Source of the DNA: Paenibacillus sp. 1_12
Lineage (GTDB): Bacteria > Bacillota > Bacilli > Paenibacillales > NBRC-103111
NCBI RefSeq assembly: GCF_900114475.1
Contig: NZ_FOTE01000003.1
Location: forward strand, 62,001 to 126,000
Direction: 5' to 3'
DNA: 64,000 bases
Shown: positions 43,908-52,828 of the stretch, piece by piece
Layout of the letters: each line of letters opens with the position of its first letter
Numbering within the stretch: position 1 is the stretch's first letter
Position numbers and translations under genes: made by a program
The notes under the pieces: model-generated
Seen by the model: the letters and a program-made list of their open reading frames with translations, nothing else
The model's database searches: none
What the model was told of the DNA's origin: nothing

Positions 43908-43982
43908 TCAATTGACAAATATTGTTCAATCCCGATTCATATGAATTGTCAGTTTAATGCTGTATGGAAGTGACCCTATAAT
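43908..43982 (+). promoter_or_regulatory. Conserved upstream promoter element, copy 2 (dhaK operon)
   Basis: GACAAATATTGT at 43914, the 31-base GATTCATATGAATTGTCAGT...ATGCTGTA block at 43934 and TATAAT at 43977. The block differs at one base from copy 1 (35944-36012), and the distances 20 and 63 from the first part are identical. Sequence between the parts has diverged, so the conserved pieces are probably protein-binding sites. Confidence 0.75.
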
Positions 43983-44053
43983 GAAAAGACAAAAGTGGAG
44001 AGCTGATAAATTGGCTTTTCTGCAAGAAATCAATGGGAGGCTAACATTCAACC

Positions 44054-45049
44054 ATGAAGAAGCTAATCAATGCACCTAACTCGGTTGTTGATGAAATGAT
44101 GGAGGGCTATGCCGCTGCCTATCCTCAGTATGTGAGAATCCTGCCGCATAACAAGCGGTCGATCGTTAGCGTCAATACGGCTCGTCCCGGGAAAGTGGGG
44201 ATCGTTATTGGTGGAGGCTCAGGTCATGAGCCTGCTTCGTTGGGACTGATCGGCAAAGGAATGGCAGATGGTGTTGCGGTTGGGAACGTATTTGCTTCCC
44301 CACCACCCGCTCCTATTTTGGAGGTAACCAAGGAGATAAACGGAGGCGCAGGTGTCGTTTATTTATATGGAAATTATGCAGGTGACTGTATGAACTTTGA
44401 CATGGCGGTCGAATTGGCAGGCTATGAGGATATCCGTGTGGAGACGGTTCGGGTAACGGATGATGCAGCTTCAGCCGTAGAACCAGAACAGCGTCGTGGA
44501 ATCGCTGGCTGTTTTTTGGTTTATAAAGCAGCAGGTGCAGCAGCTAATAAAGGCTTGCCACTAGACGAGGTTGTAAGACTTGCGGCGCTTGCGAATGCGA
44601 ATGTACGAACCATGGGTGTCGGCCTATCTCCCTGTTATTTGCCGCAAACCGGAGAGCCAAGCTTTACATTAGGCGATGATGAAATGGAAATTGGTTTGGG
44701 AATCCATGGTGAGCCCGGAGTTATGCGGGGCCCGCTTCTATCAGCCGATGAAGTTGCTCAAATTTTGTTTGACCGCATTATAGAGGATATGCCTATACAT
44801 ACCGGTGACCGTGCTGCTGTGCTTGTCAATGGACTTGGCTCTACTCCGCAAATGCAGTTATTCATTATATATAGAAGTATTGCCAAGCTGCTCAAGGAAA
44901 AAGGCGTTCAGGTTCACCGTACCTATGTGGGCGAGTATGTGACGTCTTTGGAAATGGGAGGCTGCTCCGTATCCATTATGAAGCTGGATGACGAGCTCGC
45001 TGAACTAATCGACGAGCCAGCCGACTGCGCCATGTTTGTTCAGGCATAA
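44054..45049 (+). CDS. dhaK: Dihydroxyacetone kinase subunit DhaK-like
   Basis: 331 residues. The substrate-binding subunit: His218 in GLGIHGEPG is the position that covalently binds the substrate carbonyl in E. coli DhaK; His58 in GGGSGHEP and Asp111 in YAGDCMNF are the other catalytic residues. It phosphorylates dihydroxyacetone or a related ketose such as erythrulose after transfer from DhaL. The ATG lies 12 bases after GGGAGG. No DhaM (phosphotransferase subunit) is present in the window, and the true substrate is open. It is the first gene of an operon with dhaL and an aldo/keto reductase. Confidence 0.92.
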   Translation: MKKLINAPNSVVDEMMEGYAAAYPQYVRILPHNKRSIVSVNTARPGKVGIVIGGGSGHEPASLGLIGKGMADGVAVGNVFASPPPAPILEVTKEINGGAGVVYLYGNYAGDCMNFDMAVELAGYEDIRVETVRVTDDAASAVEPEQRRGIAGCFLVYKAAGAAANKGLPLDEVVRLAALANANVRTMGVGLSPCYLPQTGEPSFTLGDDEMEIGLGIHGEPGVMRGPLLSADEVAQILFDRIIEDMPIHTGDRAAVLVNGLGSTPQMQLFIIYRSIAKLLKEKGVQVHRTYVGEYVTSLEMGGCSVSIMKLDDELAELIDEPADCAMFVQA

Positions 45050-45113
45050 ACGTGCTAATAAGCAAAATGCTAGTAGTCCAGTGAAAGACACAAAACTCTC
45101 AGGAGGGAAATTC

Positions 45114-45782
45114 ATGGACATATCGATTCACGAATTCAAAAACATGCTGCTGACCATTCAAGCTAGAATCGAAGAAGAAAAAGATTATTTGTCCGAGATG
45201 GACCGGGCTCTAGGCGATGGCGACCATGGTGTGACAATGTCACTCGGTTGGCAGGCGATAGCTGATACGGTGCAGGCTTTTGAAGTGGAAGATTGCGGCT
45301 TATTGAGCAGGGAAGTAGCCATGAGCTTTCTTAATGCTGTGGGTTCCTCTGTGGGTCCGTTGTATGCTACGGCTTTTATACGGGGGGCAGCTGTGCTGCA
45401 AGGCAAATCGGTTATTAGCCAAGCCGATATGATCGGCTTTTGGACAGCAATGGTACAAGGCATTCAAGAGCGTGGGAAAGCCGAGCGCGGGAATAAAACG
45501 ATGCTGGATACGTGGATACCTGCTATTGAAAGCTTACAGCAAGCGTATCGAGAGGACAAGGATCTGGCAGCTTGCTTCCATGAAGCTGTTCAGGCTGGCA
45601 AGTCAGGGATGGAATCGACGAAAAATATGCTGTCCAAAACAGGACGGTCCAACAAATTGGGTGATCGCGCTTTGGGGCATCAGGATCCGGGAGCAACCTC
45701 TGCATATGTGATTCTATCTACTTTTTATGAACAAATCAAAGAGCTGCAGCGCATGAATGTGCAAAAATCGCTATTTAAATAA
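45114..45782 (+). CDS. dhaL: Dihydroxyacetone kinase nucleotide-binding subunit DhaL
   Basis: 222 residues. The all-helical nucleotide-binding subunit; the aspartates that bind Mg and ADP/ATP are in EMDRALGDGDHG (Asp30, Asp35, Asp37), with SSVGPLYATAF and the C-terminal DPGATS motif. The start is ATG 45114 with AGGAGGG 6 bases before it; upstream in-frame codons overlap the end of dhaK and lack a ribosome site. It works with the DhaK subunit encoded just upstream. Confidence 0.93.
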   Translation: MDISIHEFKNMLLTIQARIEEEKDYLSEMDRALGDGDHGVTMSLGWQAIADTVQAFEVEDCGLLSREVAMSFLNAVGSSVGPLYATAFIRGAAVLQGKSVISQADMIGFWTAMVQGIQERGKAERGNKTMLDTWIPAIESLQQAYREDKDLAACFHEAVQAGKSGMESTKNMLSKTGRSNKLGDRALGHQDPGATSAYVILSTFYEQIKELQRMNVQKSLFK

Positions 45783-45820
45783 AAGTTGTCCAACAAATAC
45801 AGATCCATGGAGGAAAAATA

Positions 45821-46789
45821 ATGAATTATCGTACGCTGGGTAAAACAGGAATACAGGTATCCAATATTTGCTTTGGAGCGATGTCATTTGGCGGTATCGC
45901 CGATGAAGAGACATCACTGGCTATGTTTAATAGCTGCCGTGAGGTTGGCATCAATTTTTTCGACTGTGCCGATGTGTATGCAGGTGGTCGTTCGGAGGAA
46001 ATTTTGGGGAAATGTATCGCCGACTGCCGGGATGAAGTTGTCATTACTTCGAAGTTTTGTTTGCCTATGGGAAGCGGAATCAACTCGAGAGGCATGTCCC
46101 GCAGGCATATGATGCTTTCGGTTGAGAAGAGCTTGAAGCGTCTACATACAGACCGTTTGGATGTATATTTTGTACATCATTTCGATCCTACTACAGATAT
46201 GGAAGAAACGCTGCGAGGCTTGGATGATTTGCAAAAGCAAGGTAAAATTTTGTATCCGGCGGTCAGTAATTGGGCGGCTTGGCAAATTGCCAAAGCATTG
46301 GGTATTTCGAATCACAGAGCTTTGGCACGCTTTGAGTGTATCCAGCCCATGTACAATCTGGTGAAGCGTCAAGCCGAAGTGGAGATATTGCCTTTAGCTG
46401 AGTCGGAGAAGATAGGGGTTATCTCTTACAGCCCACTCGCAGCTGGCTTATTATCCGGAAAGTATAACCAAAGCGTTAAGCCACAGGAGGGCCGATTTAT
46501 CGACCATAAAGGTACACAGGATCGTTACGCTGATCAGATGAACCATGAGGTGGCGAATCGTTTTATTAAATTTGCAGGAGAGCTCGGCACACATCCCGCA
46601 ACGCTTGCTATTGCCTGGGTTATGGGCAATCCGGCAGTTACCGCTCCGATCATTGGCGCACGCAACATGGAGCAGCTGCAGCCTTTATTGGGTGCGCTCG
46701 ATATTGATATGACTCCAGAATTGCGCAAGCAAATAACGGCGTTGTCCGTAACACCTCCTCCCGCAACAGATCGCGCAGAAGAAGTGTAA
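45821..46789 (+). CDS. Aldo/keto reductase
   Basis: 322 residues, a TIM-barrel NAD(P)H oxidoreductase. Catalytic residues lie in FFDCADVYAGG (Asp, Tyr), ITSKF (Lys) and YFVHHFDP (His), and the cofactor site is near NPAVTAPIIGARNMEQL. It resembles the YhdN/general-stress AKR group. It starts 38 bases after dhaL with GGAGG upstream and ends the operon, so it may interconvert the ketose substrate of DhaKL and its polyol. Substrate inferred. Confidence 0.9.
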   Translation: MNYRTLGKTGIQVSNICFGAMSFGGIADEETSLAMFNSCREVGINFFDCADVYAGGRSEEILGKCIADCRDEVVITSKFCLPMGSGINSRGMSRRHMMLSVEKSLKRLHTDRLDVYFVHHFDPTTDMEETLRGLDDLQKQGKILYPAVSNWAAWQIAKALGISNHRALARFECIQPMYNLVKRQAEVEILPLAESEKIGVISYSPLAAGLLSGKYNQSVKPQEGRFIDHKGTQDRYADQMNHEVANRFIKFAGELGTHPATLAIAWVMGNPAVTAPIIGARNMEQLQPLLGALDIDMTPELRKQITALSVTPPPATDRAEEV

Positions 46790-46820
46790 TCAACAAACGA
46801 TCTGCCGCATGGCCAAAAAA

Positions 46821-46869
46821 AGAATCTCCTACCCCACTAATAGAAGTGGATCAGGAGATTCTTTTTTCT
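46821..46869. terminator. Bidirectional terminator
   Basis: AGAATCTCCT (46821-46830) pairs perfectly with AGGAGATTCT (46853-46862), with T-runs on both strands (AAAAAAA before, TTTTTT after). It separates the dhaKL operon from the convergent gene. Confidence 0.9.
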
Positions 46870-46920
46870 TAATTTGGAACAAACCCAATCGTGTTTATGA
46901 GGCTCGGTGCTCCTGCAGAG

Positions 46921-47271
46921 TCATAAAAGAGCAGCCATCAAGCCAAAGCAAGCAACGGAAACACCTGTATATAGCCAGACCCACCTTCGACTATATGCTT
47001 TGTTTGTCCAAAGCCGAATTAAATACCATATTGTGAATACAGCCGACAGGATTGTAATCAGGCTAAGCGTATTCGTAAACCATGGCGTCATTGTGAATGG
47101 TACCATCGTGCCAGACAGCTCCTGATGCTGCGCATGGCTGTGTCCGCTGTTCAAGCTTGCACTGCCAGCCATAAGTAACGGCAGCAGCACATGAATGCTG
47201 TGCAGCACAATCGGCAGCAGCAATCCGCCTAACGGAAGTAACGAATATTTGCCAATAACTTTATCGGACAA
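46921..47271 (-). CDS. Small integral membrane protein, unknown
   Basis: About 116 residues from TTG 47271; GGGGAGGG lies 9 bases upstream, which favours this over the ATG at 47316. Three hydrophobic segments are visible: LLPLGGLLLPIVLHSIHVLL, LSLITILSAVFTIWYLIRLW and WVWLYTGVSVACFGLMAALL. A His-rich external loop (NSGHSHAQHQ) lies between the first two and could bind metal. No family is recognised. It lies downstream of the AraC regulator gene on the same strand, 64 bases away. Confidence 0.6.
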   Translation of the reverse strand: MSDKVIGKYSLLPLGGLLLPIVLHSIHVLLPLLMAGSASLNSGHSHAQHQELSGTMVPFTMTPWFTNTLSLITILSAVFTIWYLIRLWTNKAYSRRWVWLYTGVSVACFGLMAALL

Positions 47272-47334
47272 CGGTTTGAACCCTCCCCTCACTCCATTTC
47301 TGCAGCCTTTCTTCATATGTATGGAATGAGGAGA

Positions 47335-48147
47335 TCAATTAGACCCGTTAGGTTGCTCTTGAGAGAAGCTGATCCCGGTAAGCGTGGAGGCAGGTTGAAC
47401 ATGCGCAAAGTGATTACGAAACTGTTTGGGGCTTCGTCCGGTTTCCCGCTTGAACATGCTGCAAAACTGGGCATCGTTAAAAAAGCCTGCCTCAAAAGCG
47501 ATCTCTGTGACACTATGGTTACCATGGATCAGCATATGACGAGCGTATGCCAGCCTTTTGCGGAATATATATTGCAGCGGAGCAATGCCATATTTTTCTT
47601 TGAAAAGATGGCGAAATCTGTCGTAGCTGTATCCAGACATGGCCGCCAAGGCTTCGACTTGTATCTTTTGCCGGTAATGTTCATCCATATAATTACGTGT
47701 ATAAACCAAGTGATCCTTCTGCTGTAAAGGCTGGCTTTGTTTCCACAGACGTCTAAGATAAATCATGAGCTCTCCGGTCAGGAGATTGAGCATCTCATCG
47801 TAATCCTGCTTTTGTTGAGTAAATTCGCTTTTTAAGCGCAGCAGCAGGTCCAGCATACTATGCTGTGTATCATCAGGGTAGATGGCATTTTTTTCGATGG
47901 AAATCGCAGCATTTGCTGTAAACCCGATGAATAATACCTCAGTCGTATCCTGATGCCATTCGTCATGAATCATTCCGGGTGTAATAAATGAATAAGAGTG
48001 GGAAACATACGCCGAGGTGTTAGTGCCTATGCAGGTTCGACCGCTTCCTTGTATATAATAAACCAGCTCACAGCAGTAATGCTGATGGTGCTGAACATAG
48101 CTATCCTGTGGGTGAGTAAGATGGGAAAGAAATTCAAAACGGTACAA
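47335..48147 (-). CDS. AraC-family transcriptional regulator
   Basis: 270 residues from TTG 48147. The ribosome site GAGGTG is 7 bases before it, and the product then begins YRFEFLSHLTHPQ, as is usual for this group; ATG 48204 lacks a ribosome site. A cupin sensor (HHQHYCCELVYYIQGSGRT, FITPGMIHDEW) precedes the helix-turn-helix pair (VEALAAMSGYSYDRFRHLFK, VTEIAFEAGFFNDAQFCSMF, GRSPKQFRNH). It is divergent from the nucleoside hydrolase gene, which it probably regulates. Confidence 0.9.
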   Translation of the reverse strand: MYRFEFLSHLTHPQDSYVQHHQHYCCELVYYIQGSGRTCIGTNTSAYVSHSYSFITPGMIHDEWHQDTTEVLFIGFTANAAISIEKNAIYPDDTQHSMLDLLLRLKSEFTQQKQDYDEMLNLLTGELMIYLRRLWKQSQPLQQKDHLVYTRNYMDEHYRQKIQVEALAAMSGYSYDRFRHLFKEKYGIAPLQYIFRKRLAYARHMLIHGNHSVTEIAFEAGFFNDAQFCSMFKRETGRSPKQFRNHFAHVQPASTLTGISFSQEQPNGSN

Positions 48148-48281
48148 GGTGATCACCTCACTTTCATCAAATAGCCGAATCGTATAAAAACTTGACCGAA
48201 ACATGATAAGGCTTTCAATGGGTTTTTGTTACTATAATAGCACCGGGATTTACATATCGTAAATAGTGAGGAGAATGATAT

Positions 48282-49199
48282 ATGGCACTGACCACAGAGC
48301 AATTAATAAAAAGACTGGAGGTTCCCACGAGCCGGGTACGCGCGGTTCTGGACACGGATACCTACAATGAGATCGATGATCAATTTGCCGTTGTTTACAG
48401 CTTGTTGTCCAGCGAAAAGCTGCAGATGGAGGCGTTCTACGCAGCACCATTTCATAATGAATTATCGGATGGACCGAAGGACGGCATGGAAAAAAGCTTC
48501 GATGAGCTGCGGCGAATATTAGAGATTATGGGTGTGCAGGAATCGATTCCATCTTATCGTGGATCGGATGCTTATATGCCTGATCCGACAACGCCAGTGG
48601 AGAGCGAGGGAGCGCGTGATCTGGTAAAGAGGGCAATGGCTTCGTCGGCGGATGATCCACTGTATGTAGTTTCGATTGGAGCGATAACGAACATAGCCTC
48701 GGCCATATTAATGGAGCCTGCAATTATTCATAAGATCGTAGTGGTTTGGCTGGGCGGTCATGCGCTGCATTGGAAAGATACCAAGGAATTCAATCTGAAG
48801 CAGGATCTGCATGCTTCTCGTCTTGTGTTGGACAGTGGGGTACCGCTGGTGTTAATCCCCTGCAAGGGTGTGGCTTCGCACCTCAGCACGAGCCTGTCGG
48901 AAATTCGGGACTACGTCAAAGAAAGCGGGCCCATTGGCGAATATTTGTATGAAACCTATAAAAATTGCAAAGCGGACCACTATGCTTACTCACGTGTCAT
49001 CTGGGATATATCGGCAATTGCCTATCTTGTACAGTCGGACTGGCTGCCCAGCACACTGGTGCACAGCCCACTGATCTCAGAAGATTTTCGCTGGAGCTCT
49101 GATTCCAATCGGCACTTTATTCGATACGTGCATGATGTTAAGCGAGACGATATTTTCAGGGATCTATTTACTAAAATGAAGCTTGCTGCCGATAAATAA
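48282..49199 (+). CDS. Inosine/uridine-preferring nucleoside hydrolase family protein
   Basis: 305 residues. The calcium-binding N-terminus is DTDTYNEIDDQFAV (family DTDxxxDDxxA, here with Asn-Glu), and TNIASAILMEP is the conserved middle motif. It hydrolyses the N-glycosidic bond of nucleosides or a related riboside. The NEIDDQ variant differs from classical IunH, so substrate preference is uncertain. GAGGAG precedes the ATG, and TATAAT at about 48232 is the probable -10 box. The AraC gene is divergent 134 bases away, and a terminator follows. Confidence 0.88.
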   Translation: MALTTEQLIKRLEVPTSRVRAVLDTDTYNEIDDQFAVVYSLLSSEKLQMEAFYAAPFHNELSDGPKDGMEKSFDELRRILEIMGVQESIPSYRGSDAYMPDPTTPVESEGARDLVKRAMASSADDPLYVVSIGAITNIASAILMEPAIIHKIVVVWLGGHALHWKDTKEFNLKQDLHASRLVLDSGVPLVLIPCKGVASHLSTSLSEIRDYVKESGPIGEYLYETYKNCKADHYAYSRVIWDISAIAYLVQSDWLPSTLVHSPLISEDFRWSSDSNRHFIRYVHDVKRDDIFRDLFTKMKLAADK

Positions 49200-49216
49200 A
49201 CGGATTCATTTGAAAA

Positions 49217-49260
49217 GCTGCAATCGGTGAAGGTGAACCGGCTGCTGCTTTTTTTGTTTT
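49217..49260 (+). terminator. Rho-independent terminator
   Basis: GCTGCAATCGGT and AACCGGCTGC form an imperfect stem followed by TTTTTTTG, about 20 bases after the nucleoside hydrolase stop. The rest of 49261-49407 holds a TATAAT-like box and nothing else. Confidence 0.65.
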
Positions 49261-49407
49261 GCTTATAGCTAAAGCCGGTGGAAACTACAACCTTATATTC
49301 CGTAAAATGGATACTTCCTACATAGAGCTATATTCAACAAGGATGATACGTTATATAATAATGGCATCATCATTGCGCTGAAGGATGGGGTTTACATCAT
49401 AAAAGAT

Positions 49408-51141
49408 TTGATTATCAATGCAGGCATTATGATCTCCTATTTCTTTTTGGTCAGTATCATCGTCAAAGAGCCCTTCAGGCCTGATTTAAGCAGGAGTGAG
49501 CAAATCAAGGCGGCTCTTAGTGCCAGTTTGCTGGGTATCCTGATGATGTATTTCTCCTTTGAAGTTACGAATAACATTCGACTCGATTTGCGAAACATAC
49601 CGATTATCATTATTGCGGCATTTAGCGGCCCGATTCCGGCGCTACTGGCAGGTGGATTAATTGCGGCAGCGCGTTATTTATTTTTTGGCTTCAATGAGTC
49701 ATCATTGATTGCGGCGCTGTCCATCGTCATCCTTACCTTGGGTGCCGCTGCTGCGACATGGGCTGGTCGGATATGGCGGGTATGGTCGCTGGCTACCGTC
49801 TGGAGCCTTATCTGTACAGTGGGATTATTGGTTGTGGGGTTATGGGGAACCGATAAATTTTGGAGCATCGCCATCTCTTATTCACTGATAAGCATCTTCG
49901 GTGGAGCTGGCGTCACCTATCTGGTCATGCTGCTGCAGAATTCTGCCGTTTTGGCTAGACAGAACCAGAAATATTTACAGCAATCACTGCTGCAGAATGA
50001 GGAATTAGAAGCGCAGAACGAGGAAATCGCGGCCCAACAGGAAGAATTGGAAACGATGTTACATAAAATCGAATCGCAGTATGGGATGATCGAGCGGATA
50101 TTGCAAGCCAGCTCAGACGGAGTGATTTTATGTGATGCATCAGGGCATATCCGTTATTCCAACGAGCAAATGAAGCGCCTCGGGCTTGGGTGTGCGAATT
50201 GGGATAATATTATGGATTGGCTGCATTCATGGCAGCGGCTTGTACAACCATCGGATTTGAAGCTTCGAGAGCATGCGGAAGAGGTGCTGGCCGGACGGGA
50301 AAACTCTTACAGGGTACGCTTCTCAATGCCGCTTGAAAAAGTCAGGTATTATATTGAAATGCGTGTCGAGCCCATATCTACGGATCAAGCACAAGGTGAA
50401 TTTCTACTCTTATTCCGTGATCGGACTGAGGAGGAAAAGGCTGACGAAATTAAAAATGAATTTATCTCCGTTGTCTCTCACGAGCTGCGAACTCCGCTAT
50501 CTTCAGTGCAAGGTTTTCTGGAAATTTTGCTGCATCGCGATCTAAGTGAAGAGAAGCAGAAACGGTATTTACAAACGGTTTATGACGAATCTTTGCGTTT
50601 AAGCCATCTGATCAATGATTTTCTGGATATTCAACGTCTGGAAGCGGGAAGAGAGGAGTACCATTTTGAGTTGATGGAGCTTTGTTCCTTTACCGAGCAA
50701 ATGATTGAAGAATGGAAGCAGAGCAAGCAGAAGCATCGATTGTTTTTGCAGGTGGCGGATGAGGAGCTGTCTGTGCTTGCAGATCGGGATAAGCTGAAAC
50801 AGGTATATTTGAATTTGCTTAGCAACGCCGTTAAATATTCACCGGAAGCAGAACGGATCGATGTACGGATATTCCGCTGCGGGTCGGATGTTCAGGTCGA
50901 GTTTGTTGATTACGGACTAGGTATTCCTGATGATGCAAAATCAAGTGTTTTTCAGCAATTTTACCGTGTGGATAATTCGGATCGACGCAAGATTGGCGGC
51001 TCAGGGTTGGGTTTGACCATTGTCAAAAAAATTGTGGAAGCTCATGGAGGCGCTGTCTCCTTTGAATCGGTATTTGGAGAAGGGACGACGTTCAGTGTGA
51101 AGCTGCCAATCAGCAATCGCATCGCAGCTGAACAAGCATGA
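49408..51141 (+). CDS. Multi-pass membrane sensor histidine kinase with PAS domain
   Basis: 577 residues. Five or six membrane helices (1-175) form a 5TMR-LYT-type sensor (NIPIIIIAAFSGPIPALLAG, GLIAAARYLFFG). A coiled coil (185-225), a PAS domain (about 230-340: SSDGVILCDASGHIRYSNEQ) and the kinase core follow, with His in ISVVSHELRTPL, LLSNAVKYSP and GSGLGLTIVKKI. No response regulator is adjacent, so it is an orphan. The only canonical start is TTG 49408, but the GGATGGGG ribosome site is 17 bases away; upstream codons ATC/ATA give IIKDLIIN, like the usual N-terminus, so initiation may be earlier. Confidence 0.9.
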   Translation: MIINAGIMISYFFLVSIIVKEPFRPDLSRSEQIKAALSASLLGILMMYFSFEVTNNIRLDLRNIPIIIIAAFSGPIPALLAGGLIAAARYLFFGFNESSLIAALSIVILTLGAAAATWAGRIWRVWSLATVWSLICTVGLLVVGLWGTDKFWSIAISYSLISIFGGAGVTYLVMLLQNSAVLARQNQKYLQQSLLQNEELEAQNEEIAAQQEELETMLHKIESQYGMIERILQASSDGVILCDASGHIRYSNEQMKRLGLGCANWDNIMDWLHSWQRLVQPSDLKLREHAEEVLAGRENSYRVRFSMPLEKVRYYIEMRVEPISTDQAQGEFLLLFRDRTEEEKADEIKNEFISVVSHELRTPLSSVQGFLEILLHRDLSEEKQKRYLQTVYDESLRLSHLINDFLDIQRLEAGREEYHFELMELCSFTEQMIEEWKQSKQKHRLFLQVADEELSVLADRDKLKQVYLNLLSNAVKYSPEAERIDVRIFRCGSDVQVEFVDYGLGIPDDAKSSVFQQFYRVDNSDRRKIGGSGLGLTIVKKIVEAHGGAVSFESVFGEGTTFSVKLPISNRIAAEQA

Positions 51142-51165
51142 ATAGATGAAAGTGGGGGTGTATAG

Positions 51166-52092
51166 ATGAGTAGCAATAAAGCCCTGCAGCGAATTTTGCA
51201 GCAATCAGGAAATGAGGATTTATTAGAGGTATGGAGCAAGGAAGCTTCTCTGTCTGATATTAATACGTTTTTGCTTGAGCTATTCAGAAACAAGACGAAC
51301 ACTGCATCCCCAAGCGATTTACTGAATAAATATGCAGCAAATACCTTCGTTCAGCCTGCCGCGGTGAATCCTATTGCACTCAAGCAATTGGAACTTACTT
51401 TACTGCAAATCGCGGAAGCGTCCTTATTTCCCCCTATCCAGCTGTCGCCGGTCGCACCCTTGGGCTCATGCTCGGTAGTGGCAACAGCCGATCAGAACAA
51501 AATCATATCAGCGCTCAGAGGGACAGAGGTTGTGGCCGATGCGACCAATTTGCTTGCACTGCATATGTGCACACTGCTTAAGACCCGCAAGGCATACAAT
51601 GAGGAAGAGCCGTTGCAATTCAGTACCACTCACCGGCATGTGAGGGCACAGGCTTTTAACAGACCCGGTGCCTTGACGCATTTCAGTTTGTTTTGCATGG
51701 TAACCTCAGGTCGGGACAAAGGCTCTTATTCTTTTGAAAAAAAAGCACTGCTGGCACATCTTAACGTGTATCGGCAAATTTTCAAAGCTGTATTTCATGT
51801 CGATATACAAGTCCAATTCAATCAACGTGTCGGATATACGGATAGTGACGGTCTTATTCAAAGATTAAGCGAGTATATTCGTGAGATGATGCCGGAAATC
51901 GTCGTTACCGAGAACACGAATAAGACCGATAATCTGTATTATAAGGGTCTGCAGTTCACAATTATTGTCAACCTACATGGGCAGGAAGTACGAATAGGTG
52001 ATGGCGGTTTTGTCGATTGGTCGCAGCAATTATTGGGAAATCATAAAGAAAGAATGATGATTAGTGCAATAGGCCTGGATCGAATGCTGTGA
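51166..52092 (+). CDS. Hypothetical protein with class II aminoacyl-tRNA synthetase-like core
   Basis: 308 residues. I do not recognise a named family. Two features resemble class II synthetase motifs: STTHRHVRAQAF followed by THFSLFCMVTSGRDKG, like motif 2 (R after a strand, then a loop), and the C-terminal RMMISAIGLDRML, like motif 3 (G-x-x-R). GDGGFVDWSQQLL lies just before it. Motif 1 is not clear, and the anticodon-binding domain is absent. Related catalytic-core-only proteins (HisZ, PoxA/EpmA, PylSc) do not always charge tRNA. GGGGG precedes ATG 51166. It begins 24 bases after the histidine kinase, so it may be cotranscribed. Confidence 0.65.
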   Translation: MSSNKALQRILQQSGNEDLLEVWSKEASLSDINTFLLELFRNKTNTASPSDLLNKYAANTFVQPAAVNPIALKQLELTLLQIAEASLFPPIQLSPVAPLGSCSVVATADQNKIISALRGTEVVADATNLLALHMCTLLKTRKAYNEEEPLQFSTTHRHVRAQAFNRPGALTHFSLFCMVTSGRDKGSYSFEKKALLAHLNVYRQIFKAVFHVDIQVQFNQRVGYTDSDGLIQRLSEYIREMMPEIVVTENTNKTDNLYYKGLQFTIIVNLHGQEVRIGDGGFVDWSQQLLGNHKERMMISAIGLDRML

Positions 52093-52117
52093 TCGGCAGT
52101 CTATAGCATTTTTGGTT

Positions 52118-52828
52118 CTATGTTGAATATAGCCAGTTGGTTACAGCTTGCACTGTAATTTCCAGATTGGTGCTGCCCTGCTTGTTCAAGTAGGAGCTGC
52201 CTGCACGAAAATAATCCGGATGTCCGCCAACAAGCGGCAAGCGGAGCTGTGCCAAGTTTGCAGCCGGTACCGATTGACGCCAAATAGGCAAACCGCCTGA
52301 GCTTCGCTGCCAGACCCTCTGGTTTCCAAGCCAGGTCACCGGATCAGATGAACGTCCATTGTCACGGATAGCCTCAGCATACATCCATGAGTTATGCAGC
52401 CATGAGGGAATAGGACATTTGGGTGAGCCGATTTGCACAACGCGAATCGGCTTTTCCGCGTGATCTGCAGCATTTGCCGCAAGGATGCTGGCAGCCTGAA
52501 CGGCAGCAACTCCGCCTCCGCTGTGACCGATCAAGAGCGGCCAGCCCTTATCTCCGCAAGCTTTAATCATATCGGCTGCTCGGTTTCCGCCAATAGAGCG
52601 CAAGGGACGAGAGCGTGCAGTCCATAGATCGTGGCGCAGTTCATGCAGCTGCCGGAGCAGTCTGCGACTCCAATCTCCATAAGGATAGAGCAGCTCGGAG
52701 ACGGACACGGTATAGCCTGCTTGCGTTAAATTTGTAATCATAGCCAGCCGAAAGTCTTCCATGAAGAGCGGAGCTGTCGCCACTCCGGCCAGCAGAAACA
52801 GATTCACATGAGTACCCGGCAAGCCCAT
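52118..52828 (-). CDS. Alpha/beta hydrolase
   Basis: 236 residues. The nucleophile elbow is GHSGGGVAAVQAA, a classical G-x-S-x-G, preceded by the strand WPLLI. The N-terminus (HVNLFLLAGVATAPLFMEDF) fits the first strand of the fold. The product is cytosolic; the substrate is unknown. GGAGG is 7 bases before ATG 52828, and a TATAAT box on the minus strand near 52867 may be its promoter. It is convergent with the synthetase-like gene, 26 bases away. Confidence 0.85.
   Translation of the reverse strand: MGLPGTHVNLFLLAGVATAPLFMEDFRLAMITNLTQAGYTVSVSELLYPYGDWSRRLLRQLHELRHDLWTARSRPLRSIGGNRAADMIKACGDKGWPLLIGHSGGGVAAVQAASILAANAADHAEKPIRVVQIGSPKCPIPSWLHNSWMYAEAIRDNGRSSDPVTWLGNQRVWQRSSGGLPIWRQSVPAANLAQLRLPLVGGHPDYFRAGSSYLNKQGSTNLEITVQAVTNWLYST

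Noticed and set aside
15729-43924. 17-base identity TCAATTGACAAATATTG before the small peptide unit and before dhaK
   Set aside because: It is mostly a -35 hexamer in AT-rich DNA; a chance match of this length in 64 kb is not rare, and the rest of the dhaK element is missing at 15.7 kb.
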